Source: Gammaproteobacteria bacterium UBA5338 (lineage in GTDB: Bacteria; Pseudomonadota; Gammaproteobacteria; Pseudomonadales; UBA5862). From it: a stretch of 32,730 nt of DNA. A program made the translations under genes and the position numbers. Shown in pieces: positions 9,978-18,554 of this stretch. The stretch's first letter is position 1; every line of letters starts with the position of its first letter. The stretch spans positions 1,856 through 34,585 of the forward strand of contig DHQM01000011.1 of NCBI GenBank assembly GCA_002408105.1. The letters run 5' to 3'. Below the pieces are notes generated by a model, which saw only the letters and a program-made list of their open reading frames with translations, was not told the DNA's origin and did no database searches.

Positions 9978-10531
9978 CGATTCACCTCTGCATCGGGTTC
10001 AGAAGACAACTGTTGATACTCAGCATAGGCTGCTTGGGCGCACTCGAGGTCATGGAGATACAGGTCGCAGAGCACGCCGAGGTTGCGCTGAGCCAGGGCG
10101 AAACCCGGATCCATCGCAAGCGCCGCCTGATACGCCGCTTTGGCGGCCGTGAACTGGCCCCGGTGGCGCAATACCACCGCCAGCTGGTGCTGCAGGTCAG
10201 CGAATTCCGGATGAAACTCCAAGCCCTTGCGTGCCTCGTTCTCCGCCGCAACGTAGTCGTGCTGGCGCTGCAGCGCCAGCACGAGGTCCAACCAGGGGCC
10301 AGGGTACGCTGGGGCGTAGACGGTCAGCGCGCGCCACTCTTCCACTGCCGCCCCAAACCGCCCGGCCTCCAAGTGTGCCAGCGCATCTTGGTGGCTGCTC
10401 AGCACTTCAGCTGGAGGCTGCTCATCCCCAGCCGGTTCGAGTGCACTCGAACCGGACTGTAAGCTTGCACAACCGGATAGGCAGGCGAGCAGCAGCGCCC
10501 ACTCAGCGCAGCGACGCATGAACCGCGACAT
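9938..10531 (-). CDS. TPR lipoprotein (197 aa)
   Basis: This lipoprotein has a signal peptide and lipobox LSGC (Cys near residue 21) followed by a Ser/Pro/Glu linker and about four tetratricopeptide units (for example HLEAGRFGAAVEEWRALTVY, AALAMDPGFALAQRNLGVL). The residue after the lipid-bearing Cys is Ala, not Asp, so sorting to the outer membrane is expected. AAGGAGG lies six bases before the ATG at 10531, which fixes the start and gives a 29-base overlap with the upstream TPR gene. TPR proteins of this sort scaffold protein complexes. Myxococcus GltE/AglT is a TPR lipoprotein in a comparable cluster, but I cannot assign a one-to-one match. Confidence 0.82.
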   Translation of the reverse strand: MSRFMRRCAEWALLLACLSGCASLQSGSSALEPAGDEQPPAEVLSSHQDALAHLEAGRFGAAVEEWRALTVYAPAYPGPWLDLVLALQRQHDYVAAENEARKGLEFHPEFADLQHQLAVVLRHRGQFTAAKAAYQAALAMDPGFALAQRNLGVLCDLYLHDLECAQAAYAEYQQLSSEPDAEVNRWLADLQRRRSAR

Positions 10532-13352
10532 CGCGTTCCTCCTTGGCGTACCGTGCAGGCATCATCCGCGCGAGGTCTCGATAGCTGGCAGCAACCCAGT
10601 CGTCGTACAACCCGTCCCGGGTGTACTCGGTGTTGCGGGTATGAATTGCGATGGCCCGCTCCTCAAATGGATAGGCCTGCTCTTCGAGCAGAAGCTCATA
10701 TTCTTCCAACGCATCGGCATCCAGCTGCGATGGCCGCTCGGAATCCATCATCGCCGAGGCGAATCCAGCGTAGACTTCGGCGCTGCGGTAGGTCGCTTCG
10801 CTGGTGACCGATGCAATGGCATAGCGGATGGCGGCCTCAAACCCGTCGAGGGTTGCACGCATTGCGACCTGCTTGCGCGCAAGGCTGCGCTCAAACGGCG
10901 CGCTCAGACGAATCGCATCGAAATTCGCCTGCTGCTCCACTGCCAGCCCGAGCGCAGCCTGTGCAGCCAACAACTGGGTGCGCCGGCTGCGCTCGGACGC
11001 CGCGTTGCGGTCCGCTTGGATGATCGCCCGCCGCTGGGCCCGCACCGCCGCAGCATCGCCCGCGGCTTCGTACAGCTCTAGAAGCTGAGCACGCGCTTCG
11101 ATGAGGTCGGCAACGGGCGTAGGGTGGCGCTGAACGTAATCGCTCCAAGCCGACACCGCGAGGCCATTGGCACCGCCTTGCTGAAACAGCTCAGCTGCTT
11201 GCCAGGCGGACTCGCGCCGGACCTGGGGCCTTGGGTGGACCTCAGCCAACGATTGCCACTGCCGCGCTGCGCGCAGTGGATGGCCGGTTTCCATCCACCC
11301 AACCGCGAGCTTGTGCTGGGCCTCGACAGCGAGTTCATGCTGAGCGAAGCGGGACAAATACTCCTGCAGCACCGGGATGGCCCGCAGCCAATCGTTGGCC
11401 TGTATATACGCAGCCGCTGCATCGTAGCGGGCCTGGGGCTCGATGCCACTGCCAGGGGCCAGCGCGACTGCACGCAGAAACTCCGAGCCCGCGGCCGATG
11501 GATCGCCGCCGGCGATGAGCGCCTCTGCCTGTCGGTAAACCGACAGGCCCAATTGGTCGAGCAGGGGTTGGCGGGCGATGTCATCAACGGCAAGCTGGTG
11601 CAACGCGCTGGCAAAGGCATGCTCGGCCCGTGGGTAGTCACCCGTGTCGAACGCCAGGTAACCAAGCCGCGTCCATCCACTTTGCAGCAACACCGGATCG
11701 GCCTGTGGGTACTGATTGACGAGCCGGGTGGCAGCCCAGAGTGCCAAGGTTTGTTCGCCCAGTTCGAAGGCCCGTTCAGACAGCTGCGCCAGCACGGCCG
11801 GCACCTTCGGGTGGTCTGCGAACTGCTCGGCAAAGCGGCGCATCGCGGGGTACATCTCAGCCCGCTGCCACTGTGCCTTGGCTTGTGGATCAGCCAACGA
11901 CTGCAGGTGCGCCTGGTTGGCGAGCAGGGCCGCGTACCCGGCCTCGGCGGATCGCGCATGGGGCGGGTAGCCGTAGGCGATCTGTGTGTAGGCTTCGCCA
12001 GCACCAGTGTAGTCCTGGGTCTCAAGCAACAAGTCCGCCAGGCCGAAGTGACTCGGGATGGTCGCCAGCTGCCCAGCAAACTGGACGACCCGCTGGCGGT
12101 AATAGCCTGCAGCGGTCGCATAACTGGCGCTGTCTTTGTCCTGCTGAGCACGGGCGTGAAAATGCCGGGCCAGCACATCCAGTTGTTTCTCGACCACAGC
12201 CAGGGTGTCCAGGTGCTCCGCCCGGTCGTGGTGACGCCAGAATGGCTGATCCAGGCCATACTCGGCGACAAAACGGCGCCGAATGGCCAAGGCTTCCGGG
12301 GCGAACCCCGCGCTGTCGAAGGCGTGGGCTTGGTTCATCAGAAAGCCCGGAGCCGCCCGGTGAAGTGGGTGCCTGCGGATGAACCCATCCCAAGCAGCGA
12401 CTGCGTCGGCGTAGCGGGAGTTCGCCAGATGGTGCTCGGCCAGGCGCGCATACACCAGGGGCTCATGGGCAGCCACCTCGGTACCGAAACGTTGGTCCAG
12501 TGCTGCGGACCCGCCCAGGTAGTCAGCACAGCGCGCAGCCATGGTCAGCGCATCCTCTATGCGGCCAGTGGCTGCCGATTCCTTCTTCAGCTGACCCGCC
12601 GGCTGTAAGGCGAGCAGGGCCAGAAACTCATCCAAGGCATCTGCATGGCGGTTCTGCCGGTACCGCGTCCAGGCGATTTTGTATTGGGCTTGGTGCCAAT
12701 AGGGCGTGGTGTCTCCCAACGCCACCAAAGAGCCGTATGCGCTGTATGCCGCGCTGTAGTCTCCCGTGGCGTAGAACCGTTCCGCACGGCGAAACTGCAC
12801 TTCTGGATGGGCATCGGCAGGACCGTATTCACTGACCACCCGATCGAGCACGGCGAAGGATGCCTCGCCCTCGCCTTGCAACTCGTACACCTGGGCCAGC
12901 TGATACAACACCGCAGGGTCTCGCTCGGTGCTCGGATGCTCGCGCAGCAATCGCTCATACACAGCAGCAATGGCTGCGAGCTCTCTGGACTCTGCATTTG
13001 CAGCCGGTTCTGAGGGGCCATCCTCGCCAAGCATCCGTTGGCGCACCGCCTGCAAGCGCAAATCGCCGACGCGCTGCAGCGCGTCGGCCCTAACTTGCGC
13101 GTCTTCGATTGCGGATGGCTCAGGCCCGGTCTGAAGATAGGCGGTGTAGGCATCGATCGCTGCCTGGCGGTGTTGGTCAGGATTCGCGAGCGAAGCCCCA
13201 GCGTTCACCGCTGCAGCTTCCGGCGGCGCGCCCTCCGCCAATGACGCTGGATCGACAAGGTCCGCCACCCTGGAGACGGGGTCTGGACTTGCGCAGCCCA
13301 TCAGGCCGAAGGCAAGCAAAAGCCAGCCGATGTTGCCACGGTTGACCCTCAC
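10503..13352 (-). CDS. Large TPR-repeat lipoprotein (949 aa)
   Basis: A 949-residue lipoprotein: signal peptide with lipobox LMGC (Cys near residue 20), then Ala-Ser-Pro, so the outer membrane is its likely location. Nearly the whole length is TPR-like helical repeats such as ALLYQLAQVYELQGEGEASFA-type units, RFYATGDYSAAYSAYGSLV, AGYAALLANQAHLQSLADP and HKLAVGWMETGHPLRAARQW. There is no catalytic motif. It overlaps its upstream neighbour by four bases (ATGA) and its downstream neighbour by 29. Length and repeats fit an outer-membrane scaffold of an envelope-spanning complex, comparable in kind to the TPR proteins GltD/GltE of the gliding machine; that link is inferred from context. Confidence 0.84.
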   Translation of the reverse strand: MRVNRGNIGWLLLAFGLMGCASPDPVSRVADLVDPASLAEGAPPEAAAVNAGASLANPDQHRQAAIDAYTAYLQTGPEPSAIEDAQVRADALQRVGDLRLQAVRQRMLGEDGPSEPAANAESRELAAIAAVYERLLREHPSTERDPAVLYQLAQVYELQGEGEASFAVLDRVVSEYGPADAHPEVQFRRAERFYATGDYSAAYSAYGSLVALGDTTPYWHQAQYKIAWTRYRQNRHADALDEFLALLALQPAGQLKKESAATGRIEDALTMAARCADYLGGSAALDQRFGTEVAAHEPLVYARLAEHHLANSRYADAVAAWDGFIRRHPLHRAAPGFLMNQAHAFDSAGFAPEALAIRRRFVAEYGLDQPFWRHHDRAEHLDTLAVVEKQLDVLARHFHARAQQDKDSASYATAAGYYRQRVVQFAGQLATIPSHFGLADLLLETQDYTGAGEAYTQIAYGYPPHARSAEAGYAALLANQAHLQSLADPQAKAQWQRAEMYPAMRRFAEQFADHPKVPAVLAQLSERAFELGEQTLALWAATRLVNQYPQADPVLLQSGWTRLGYLAFDTGDYPRAEHAFASALHQLAVDDIARQPLLDQLGLSVYRQAEALIAGGDPSAAGSEFLRAVALAPGSGIEPQARYDAAAAYIQANDWLRAIPVLQEYLSRFAQHELAVEAQHKLAVGWMETGHPLRAARQWQSLAEVHPRPQVRRESAWQAAELFQQGGANGLAVSAWSDYVQRHPTPVADLIEARAQLLELYEAAGDAAAVRAQRRAIIQADRNAASERSRRTQLLAAQAALGLAVEQQANFDAIRLSAPFERSLARKQVAMRATLDGFEAAIRYAIASVTSEATYRSAEVYAGFASAMMDSERPSQLDADALEEYELLLEEQAYPFEERAIAIHTRNTEYTRDGLYDDWVAASYRDLARMMPARYAKEERDVAVHASLR

Positions 13353-15136
13353 CGCCCGGCCACCCGGTTGAGCTCGCGGTCGTGGAGTCGAGCGAGAGCA
13401 AAGCGCGCCTGCGCCAGATAGGAGTCGGTGTGGTTCTGGCGGCGTTTCAACTCGGCAAGCACCTGCGCTTTCAGGAACTGCTGCTGTGCCTCGGAGATTG
13501 CGACGAGTTGACGACGCTGCGCCGAGATGCGCACGCGCAAATCCTGCACCCGACGCGTCATGTCGAGCACCTGAGCCCAGGCTGTGCTGCGGGCTTGTCC
13601 GAGCCGCTGAACCTGGCCCTCCAACCGGATCGCAAAAGTTTCGACTTCGCGAACACCCTTGGTGGCATCCCAGCGGCGCTGTGGAAATGCCGAATGCACT
13701 TGCCAGTCGAGCACTCCGGCCAAGCGGTCTACGCGCTCCTGTAAAACAACAGCCTCTTCAGTTTCAGTCATCCGCATCAACCGCTCGCGCACATCATCCA
13801 CCTGGCGCCGCCAACTCCGCTCCTTGGCGGTGGCAAGTGCCCAGTGGTCGCGGTTGGCTTGTGCCGTTGATAGACGCGATTGCAGCCGGGTTTGTCGGTC
13901 CTGGAGTGCATCCAGATCCAGCTGTTTTAGACGCGCCGCAATCCGGGGAATGACCACATCGAAGCCTGCCGCGCGGGTTCGCAGCATCAACTCATGGTGC
14001 TCGAGCTGTTCAGTCCAGGCTGCGAGCTGGTGTCCGATCCAGTCCAGCTCCTGCACGCGCCGCACCTCGGCCTGCAAACCAGGGTTCGCCATCAGCGTCT
14101 GTATTAGGTGCTCGGCGCCTTCCGCCTCCTCCATGGGAATCAAGCGTTCACCCGATGGAGTCCAGCGTCCGCTGCCAAGCCCGTCCACCAACGCGGTCAG
14201 CCAGTTCTGCTCGGACTCGAGCACTTCAATGGCATGCTGGTACGCATCCTGGGCTGACGACACGCGCCCAAGCTCCAGTTCCGCGACCGGCACCGCCAGC
14301 AGTGCCTGCAAGACATCTCCGTCCCGAGGCGTACCCCGAGCCAACAGCCGCCAGTAGCCGAGGGCACGGCGATGGGCACCTTGTTCTGCAGCGGCCCAGC
14401 CGGCTGCGAGAATGGCGCGACGGGCGACCACGGATTGCGTGCGCACCCGCGCGAAGCGCTGTTGTGCAGCGCCAGCGTCCTGGGCCTGCAACAACGCGAT
14501 TCCGGCGGCAAAGGCCGCAAAATCCGCCACCTCTGCGCTGTCTTCAGTCCGTGCATCGGCGGTCGCGATCTCGTCCCACAGGCGCACAGCATCCTGCACC
14601 TTACCGACCTGATGCAGCGCCAACGCCCGGTTGAAGCCGAGGTACGCGCCGAGCGCTGAGTCGCCGCGCAGGTCAGCTTCACCCACGCGTTCAAGCACGG
14701 ACTGCGGATTCTCGGCCCGCAAGTCCAGCAACGCATGCAGCAGCAATTGCTGGGTGCCGGGGGCCTCTGGCGACAGGCGTGACAGCGCCCGCACGGCCAA
14801 GTCGGCCTGGTTGTGGTCATAAGCCAACCGCGCCAACCGCTCCCAGGCCAAGTCACTCGCCAAATGAGGAACCTGGTCTGCACCGACCCCCATCAACGTC
14901 GTTTCCGCATTTTTGGGCATCGAGTACGCGATTTGGATCTCGGCCAACAGCAAAGCCAACCGGGGGTCCGTTTGTTCGGAACGGGATTGCAAGGCCATGG
15001 CATGCGCCCCTGCCTCGAGGGAGTCACCCTGGAGGTGGTAGAACAGCGCCTCGCGGTGGCGAGGATGCAGATCATCGGCCGTGGCCGTCAGCCATCCACC
15101 AATCAGCAAGCACACCAACAGGATCCGGGTGCGCAC
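13349..15136 (-). CDS. Exported TPR and coiled-coil protein (595 aa)
   Basis: This exported protein has a signal peptide (RTRILLVCLLIGGWLTATADD) and then TPR-like repeats over about residues 30-330 (HYHLQGDSLEAGAHAMAL-like units, LARLAYDHNQADLAVRALSRL, ALHQVGKVQDAVRLWDEIA). A long Arg/Gln/Leu-rich coiled coil covers about residues 370-590 (RLKQLDLDALQDRQTRLQSR, RRVQDLRVRISAQRRQLVAI). I prefer the GTG at 15136, four bases after the previous stop; an in-frame ATG at 15184 would overlap that gene by 44 bases and give 611 residues. It is probably a periplasmic structural link within the complex. I recognise no named family. GltC of Myxococcus is also a periplasmic TPR protein; equivalence is not shown. 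Confidence 0.8.
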   Translation of the reverse strand: MRTRILLVCLLIGGWLTATADDLHPRHREALFYHLQGDSLEAGAHAMALQSRSEQTDPRLALLLAEIQIAYSMPKNAETTLMGVGADQVPHLASDLAWERLARLAYDHNQADLAVRALSRLSPEAPGTQQLLLHALLDLRAENPQSVLERVGEADLRGDSALGAYLGFNRALALHQVGKVQDAVRLWDEIATADARTEDSAEVADFAAFAAGIALLQAQDAGAAQQRFARVRTQSVVARRAILAAGWAAAEQGAHRRALGYWRLLARGTPRDGDVLQALLAVPVAELELGRVSSAQDAYQHAIEVLESEQNWLTALVDGLGSGRWTPSGERLIPMEEAEGAEHLIQTLMANPGLQAEVRRVQELDWIGHQLAAWTEQLEHHELMLRTRAAGFDVVIPRIAARLKQLDLDALQDRQTRLQSRLSTAQANRDHWALATAKERSWRRQVDDVRERLMRMTETEEAVVLQERVDRLAGVLDWQVHSAFPQRRWDATKGVREVETFAIRLEGQVQRLGQARSTAWAQVLDMTRRVQDLRVRISAQRRQLVAISEAQQQFLKAQVLAELKRRQNHTDSYLAQARFALARLHDRELNRVAGR

Positions 15137-15140
15137 CGGA

Positions 15141-15680
15141 TCACCACTCCTCAATCCAAAAGTCCGCTTGGCGTTTCGGTTCATCCGCGGCCATTTGCAA
15201 CTCGAGGTACTTCGGACCCAGGGCCTTCTCGAATTTCAGGGTTGCGCCGCGACGCATGGGTCGGCCTTCGGGCCCGATTCCAATGAAGAACGCGGTGACT
15301 TCATGCGCCCCTTGGTCCAGATTGCCGCGGTGGATTCGGTGAACCCCACCCCGCGCCAGCGCATCGAGTTCACGCGGCGTATACAGGTAGTTGGCGACCT
15401 CTTTGTTGTCGATCAACAGCTGCACCGAGTCGAGCTGGAACCAGTCGGTGGGTTCTGCGGAGACAAACACCAGCACCTGGGTGTCGGTCGGCGTCAGCAG
15501 GTCCTCTTCCAGCAGGAACAGGTCGCGATTCAGCGCAAGCAACTCCTGCTTGAGCGATTCGATTTCATCGGCAAGCGCGACCGGTTCATCGGCAGCTGCT
15601 GTCGCCGCAGCAACCAACCCAATGCCGACAGCCAAGCGCCGCATCCTACGCAGCACCTTGGTCAGGAATGGCGAGCTCAT
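15141..15680 (-). CDS. Exported protein of unknown function (179 aa)
   Basis: The product has a basic start, a signal peptide ending ATAAADE (near residue 30), a short coiled coil (IESLKQELLALNRDLFLLEEDLL) and then a beta-rich domain with VLVFVSAEPTDWFQLDSVQLL and GAHEVTAFFIGIGPEGRP. That domain looks like an immunoglobulin-like or carbohydrate-binding-type beta sandwich, but I cannot name a family. The start overlaps the apbE stop by four bases (ATGA), and the TPR gene follows within four bases. It therefore links the ApbE group to the TPR/ExbBD group in one transcript and probably acts in the periplasm with them. Confidence 0.75.
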   Translation of the reverse strand: MSSPFLTKVLRRMRRLAVGIGLVAAATAAADEPVALADEIESLKQELLALNRDLFLLEEDLLTPTDTQVLVFVSAEPTDWFQLDSVQLLIDNKEVANYLYTPRELDALARGGVHRIHRGNLDQGAHEVTAFFIGIGPEGRPMRRGATLKFEKALGPKYLELQMAADEPKRQADFWIEEW

Positions 15681-16675
15681 GGGGCATCCTCCATCGGAAT
15701 GAGTCCATCGGACTGGTGCAACTGGCCCTGCCCGTCCACAACCAAGGCCTCATAACCCGCCAGGGCATTGATCCACTGCAGCCCGGTTTCAGGCCCAGCG
15801 ACGAACAGCGCCGTCGAAAGCCCATCGGTCCAGGTCGCGTCCGGTCCAATGACAGTGACACTGGTGACCGCCCTGGCGGAATCACCCGTGCTCGGATTGA
15901 TGATGTGGTGGTGGCGCAGGCCATCGACCTCGAAAAAACGTTCGTAGTCCCCCGAGGTTGAAATGGCTTCATTGTTCAGCGGGATTCGGGTGACCAGTTT
16001 GTGGGCGCTGCGGGGGTGGCGCACACCCACGATCCATGGCCGGCCCATTCGATCGCCCAAGAGGCGGGTGTCGCCTCCGGCGCTGATCAACGCGTGGGCG
16101 AAGCCCTCGGCTTGCAGCAGTTGCGCAGCGCGCTCGACTGCGTGGCCCTTGGCGATGCCGCCAAGATCAATCCGCATCCCCGGGCGTGCAAGGCGCACCG
16201 CGGGCCGTGCCAGGTCCAGCTCGATCTGGCGAAAGTCAATCAATTCGGTGGCGGCGCGCAGCTGTTCGGGGGAGGGGAGCAACCCCTGTCGATAGCCATA
16301 CAGGTGTCCCGCGCTCGCAAAACTCAGGTCGAACGCCCCGCCGCTCAACACTGAGAGCTGTTCGGCGGTCCTCAGCAGCCGGGCAAGCTCGGCGGAAACC
16401 CCAACCCAATCGGCGCCGGCAGCCGCATTGATTTGGCTCACCTCACTGTCGACCTTGTGCGGACTCATCAGGCCGTCGATCCGGCCGATCTCCTTGAGCA
16501 CCAGGGCAATCCCAGCACCGGCGGTATCGGCGTCGGGGTGCCACACCTCAACATGAATCTGGGTGCCCATGATGGCTGCGTTGGCCTGGTGCCATTCGGC
16601 TTCGGCGCTTGCAGCGCCGAACGCCATGCAGATCACGCCCAGACGGGCGATGGCGTCAATAAAAAACCGAGACAT
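15677..16675 (-). CDS. apbE: FAD:protein FMN transferase (ApbE family)
   Basis: ApbE is a periplasmic enzyme that splits FAD and links FMN covalently to a Thr or Ser of target redox proteins. This 332-residue copy has a signal peptide (IARLGVICMAFGAASAEAE) and no lipobox. Family motifs follow in order: MGTQIHVEVW, IDGLMSPHKVDSEVSQIN, GAFDLSF, DLGGIAKGHAVERAA, ISAGGDTRLLG, ISTSGDYERFFEVDG, HHIINPSTG, and TDGLSTALFVAG with the metal-site Asp. I start at the ATG at 16675, which overlaps the DUF3570 stop by 20 bases; an in-frame ATG five codons earlier is possible. Its partner genes (DUF3570, DUF4266, thioredoxin) are a recurrent set. The likely target is discussed in the findings. Confidence 0.92.
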   Translation of the reverse strand: MSRFFIDAIARLGVICMAFGAASAEAEWHQANAAIMGTQIHVEVWHPDADTAGAGIALVLKEIGRIDGLMSPHKVDSEVSQINAAAGADWVGVSAELARLLRTAEQLSVLSGGAFDLSFASAGHLYGYRQGLLPSPEQLRAATELIDFRQIELDLARPAVRLARPGMRIDLGGIAKGHAVERAAQLLQAEGFAHALISAGGDTRLLGDRMGRPWIVGVRHPRSAHKLVTRIPLNNEAISTSGDYERFFEVDGLRHHHIINPSTGDSARAVTSVTVIGPDATWTDGLSTALFVAGPETGLQWINALAGYEALVVDGQGQLHQSDGLIPMEDAP

Positions 16676-17801
16676 AGACTTGCACCACATCGGCGTCGAA
16701 GGCGTAGCTGGGCTCGGCGCCGACCACGCCAGTGGACCCTGTGAGGTCGCGGAAATCGCTGTACTCAAAGCGCACGCGGTCGTAGGCGAAGTTGATGCTC
16801 GCCCGGTCCAGCCAACCCCCGGGCGCTCCGCTGTACTCGTAGCTGACCGTTAGACCCAAGGTGTCGGAACTGAAGCTGCTGAGCTCTTTATCACGGGCCA
16901 GAAAGTTCTGTGCATCGGCGAAGGGGAACAGGTCGCTGTAGAACTCTGCTGCGCGCTGCGCATACCGGCGGTAGCGCGCCTCGACCAGCCACCCGTTGTC
17001 GAATGGGTGAATGTAGCCAAGTTCATAGGTGTCTGCGTTGATTTCCCAGGTGTCGTCGTACCACCGGTAGCCTGCGAACACTGCGGCCCTATAGGGCAAA
17101 AAGTACTTGGCTCGAATTGACGCGGCGTCGCTGGTCCGGGTACTTGGATAGACTTCTGCCTGCCAGCTGTAACCGACTGGAGCGCCCGGGTCGATGTAAC
17201 GAACGGAGCGGTAGGGGTTGTTCAGGTAGCCTTCATCGGACTGGGTCTCCCAGGCGAGCGTTGCCACCAGCCGGGTGGTGAGCACCTGGGTCAAGCCCAA
17301 CCGGTACTGGTACCGATCGACCGACTCGGAGAATGCCGGGTCCCCGCGCCGGCCAACGTCATCGCTCCCAAGCCCGAACCCAAAGCTGATGGTGGTGAGG
17401 TCGCCGAACAGATCCTGGCTCACACCCACCCCGACCGAAGTCGCCTCGTAGTCGTTCTCGTCGCTGCGGGTGAGCGAGAGACTAAGGGTCGACTTCTGAT
17501 GCAGGTAGTCGAGCCCCAGGCTGGTCTCGGTGCGCTCATCCGTGTACGGACTCGCTGTGGTCACGACGTCGATGGATGCGCTGCTGACCGAGTCCAGGTA
17601 GTAGTTTCCGGACACCGAAAGGCTTTGGCCGATCTGTTTGCGCACCATCAGGGAAGGGCCAGTGACTTCCACGCCCCCGCCATCGTAGCTGTGATAGAGC
17701 AGGTCCAAACGTTCCTCAGGCAGCACCGCGGCGTGCAGCACACCCACTGGACCCATCAATAGAGTTCCGGCGGTAAGGACCGCGGCCGTTCGAACGCGCA
17801 T
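16656..17801 (-). CDS. DUF3570 family outer-membrane beta-barrel-like protein
   Basis: The 381-residue product has a signal peptide (MRVRTAAVLTAGTLLMGPVGVLHA) and then almost continuous alternating beta strands rich in Tyr, Ser and Asp (for example VSGNYYLDSVSSASIDVV, RYQYRLGLTQVLTTRLVATL, AAVFAGYRWYDDTWEINADTY). It ends VVQVYVSVFY with a terminal aromatic residue, as outer-membrane barrels do. The N-terminal HSYDGGGVEVTGPSLMVRK and VVTTASPYTDERTE segments are the ones I associate with DUF3570. Residues 70-76 (DSVSSAS) resemble an ApbE flavinylation site. The start at 17801 is seven bases after the DUF4266 stop. The function of the family is unknown to me; genomic association with ApbE is a feature of it. 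Confidence 0.82.
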   Translation of the reverse strand: MRVRTAAVLTAGTLLMGPVGVLHAAVLPEERLDLLYHSYDGGGVEVTGPSLMVRKQIGQSLSVSGNYYLDSVSSASIDVVTTASPYTDERTETSLGLDYLHQKSTLSLSLTRSDENDYEATSVGVGVSQDLFGDLTTISFGFGLGSDDVGRRGDPAFSESVDRYQYRLGLTQVLTTRLVATLAWETQSDEGYLNNPYRSVRYIDPGAPVGYSWQAEVYPSTRTSDAASIRAKYFLPYRAAVFAGYRWYDDTWEINADTYELGYIHPFDNGWLVEARYRRYAQRAAEFYSDLFPFADAQNFLARDKELSSFSSDTLGLTVSYEYSGAPGGWLDRASINFAYDRVRFEYSDFRDLTGSTGVVGAEPSYAFDADVVQVYVSVFY

Positions 17802-17808
17802 CCGGTGG

Positions 17809-18045
17809 TCAATTGCAGCCACAGCCACCACCGTGGGCGCTGCCCGCACCGCGGGCGCCCTCACGCACTTCCCGCACGTGGTTCATGTACGCAGCGGAAA
17901 CAGGATCACGCGTGAAACTCATGATCGGGTCGGCCAGATGGGCCCGCTCGTAGGGTTTTACCCAGGGCTCCACAGCGCAGCCACTGAGTGCCAACAGAGC
18001 CCCTATAGCGGGCCACAGCAGCACCTGGCGCCGTAGATCGATCAT
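17809..18045 (-). CDS. DUF4266 lipoprotein with Cys-Gly-Cys C-terminus
   Basis: This short lipoprotein (78 residues) has a lipobox LSGC (Cys near residue 23) after a basic start and hydrophobic stretch. The family core WVKPYERAHLADPIMSF and AYMNHVREVREGARG follows. It ends in a glycine-rich tail, HGGGCGCN. This sequence is typical of DUF4266, a small family found beside DUF3570 and ApbE. The two cysteines in the tail are suggestive of a metal, disulfide or other redox role, and a thioredoxin-like gene lies directly upstream with a four-base ATGA overlap. Ala follows the lipid-bearing Cys, so outer-membrane sorting is expected. No biochemical function is known to me. Confidence 0.85.
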   Translation of the reverse strand: MIDLRRQVLLWPAIGALLALSGCAVEPWVKPYERAHLADPIMSFTRDPVSAAYMNHVREVREGARGAGSAHGGGCGCN

Positions 18046-18536
18046 TGGCGCAGCAGTTCCCGCACCACCTCGCTGTAGCGCGTCTCATCACCAGGGACAT
18101 ACCCTGCGTGCTGGTAGCGCACCCGGCCGTCCCGGTCGAGCACCACCGTACTCGGCATGCCCGATACGTCGAAACTGCGGCTGACTGTGTTCTTCTGATC
18201 GAACAGCACAGGAAAACTCACCGGCACATCCGATATGAAGCGCCGCGCAGCCGCGGTGTCCTTCTCCACGTTGACACCGAGGAGAGTAAAGCCAAGCTTT
18301 TGGTACTTTCTGTGCAGCGCATCGAGCAGCGGCATTTCTTGCCGGCAGGGCCCACACCATGAAGCCCAGAAGTTGATCATCACAACCTGGCCCTTCAATT
18401 CGCTTAGCCGAAGGTTTTCGCCACTGTGTGACTTGAGCACAAAATCGGGTGCTTCAGCATCAGGCACCGTGGCGATCGACCATCCGGTGATTCCGCTCAA
18501 CACACATCCGAGCAGCAACATACGCAGCCATTTCAT
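18042..18536 (-). CDS. TlpA/ResA-like periplasmic thioredoxin
   Basis: A 164-residue exported thiol-disulfide protein: an N-terminal hydrophobic signal or anchor (KWLRMLLLGCVLSGITGWSIA), then APDFVLKSHSGENLRLSELKG, and the active site NFWASWCGPCRQEMP with WCGPC. The cis-Pro loop is VSGMPSTVVLDRDG. These are AhpC/TSA-type TlpA/ResA features. Such proteins usually reduce apocytochrome cysteines or other specific periplasmic disulfides. Here the co-encoded candidates are the DUF4266 CGC tail and the CxxCH haem proteins. An internal Cys at residue 11 (LLLGC) could be read as a weak lipobox. It overlaps the DUF4266 start by four bases. Confidence 0.9.
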   Translation of the reverse strand: MKWLRMLLLGCVLSGITGWSIATVPDAEAPDFVLKSHSGENLRLSELKGQVVMINFWASWCGPCRQEMPLLDALHRKYQKLGFTLLGVNVEKDTAAARRFISDVPVSFPVLFDQKNTVSRSFDVSGMPSTVVLDRDGRVRYQHAGYVPGDETRYSEVVRELLRQ

Positions 18537-18554
18537 TACCGGTCTCCCTTTGCT

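Noticed and set aside
11124..12608. Long rightward open frame (494 codons) opposite the 949-aa TPR gene
   Set aside because: It is antisense to a gene with a lipobox, TPR repeats and tight operon junctions. Its translation shows no recognisable domain, and long antisense frames are common at this GC content.
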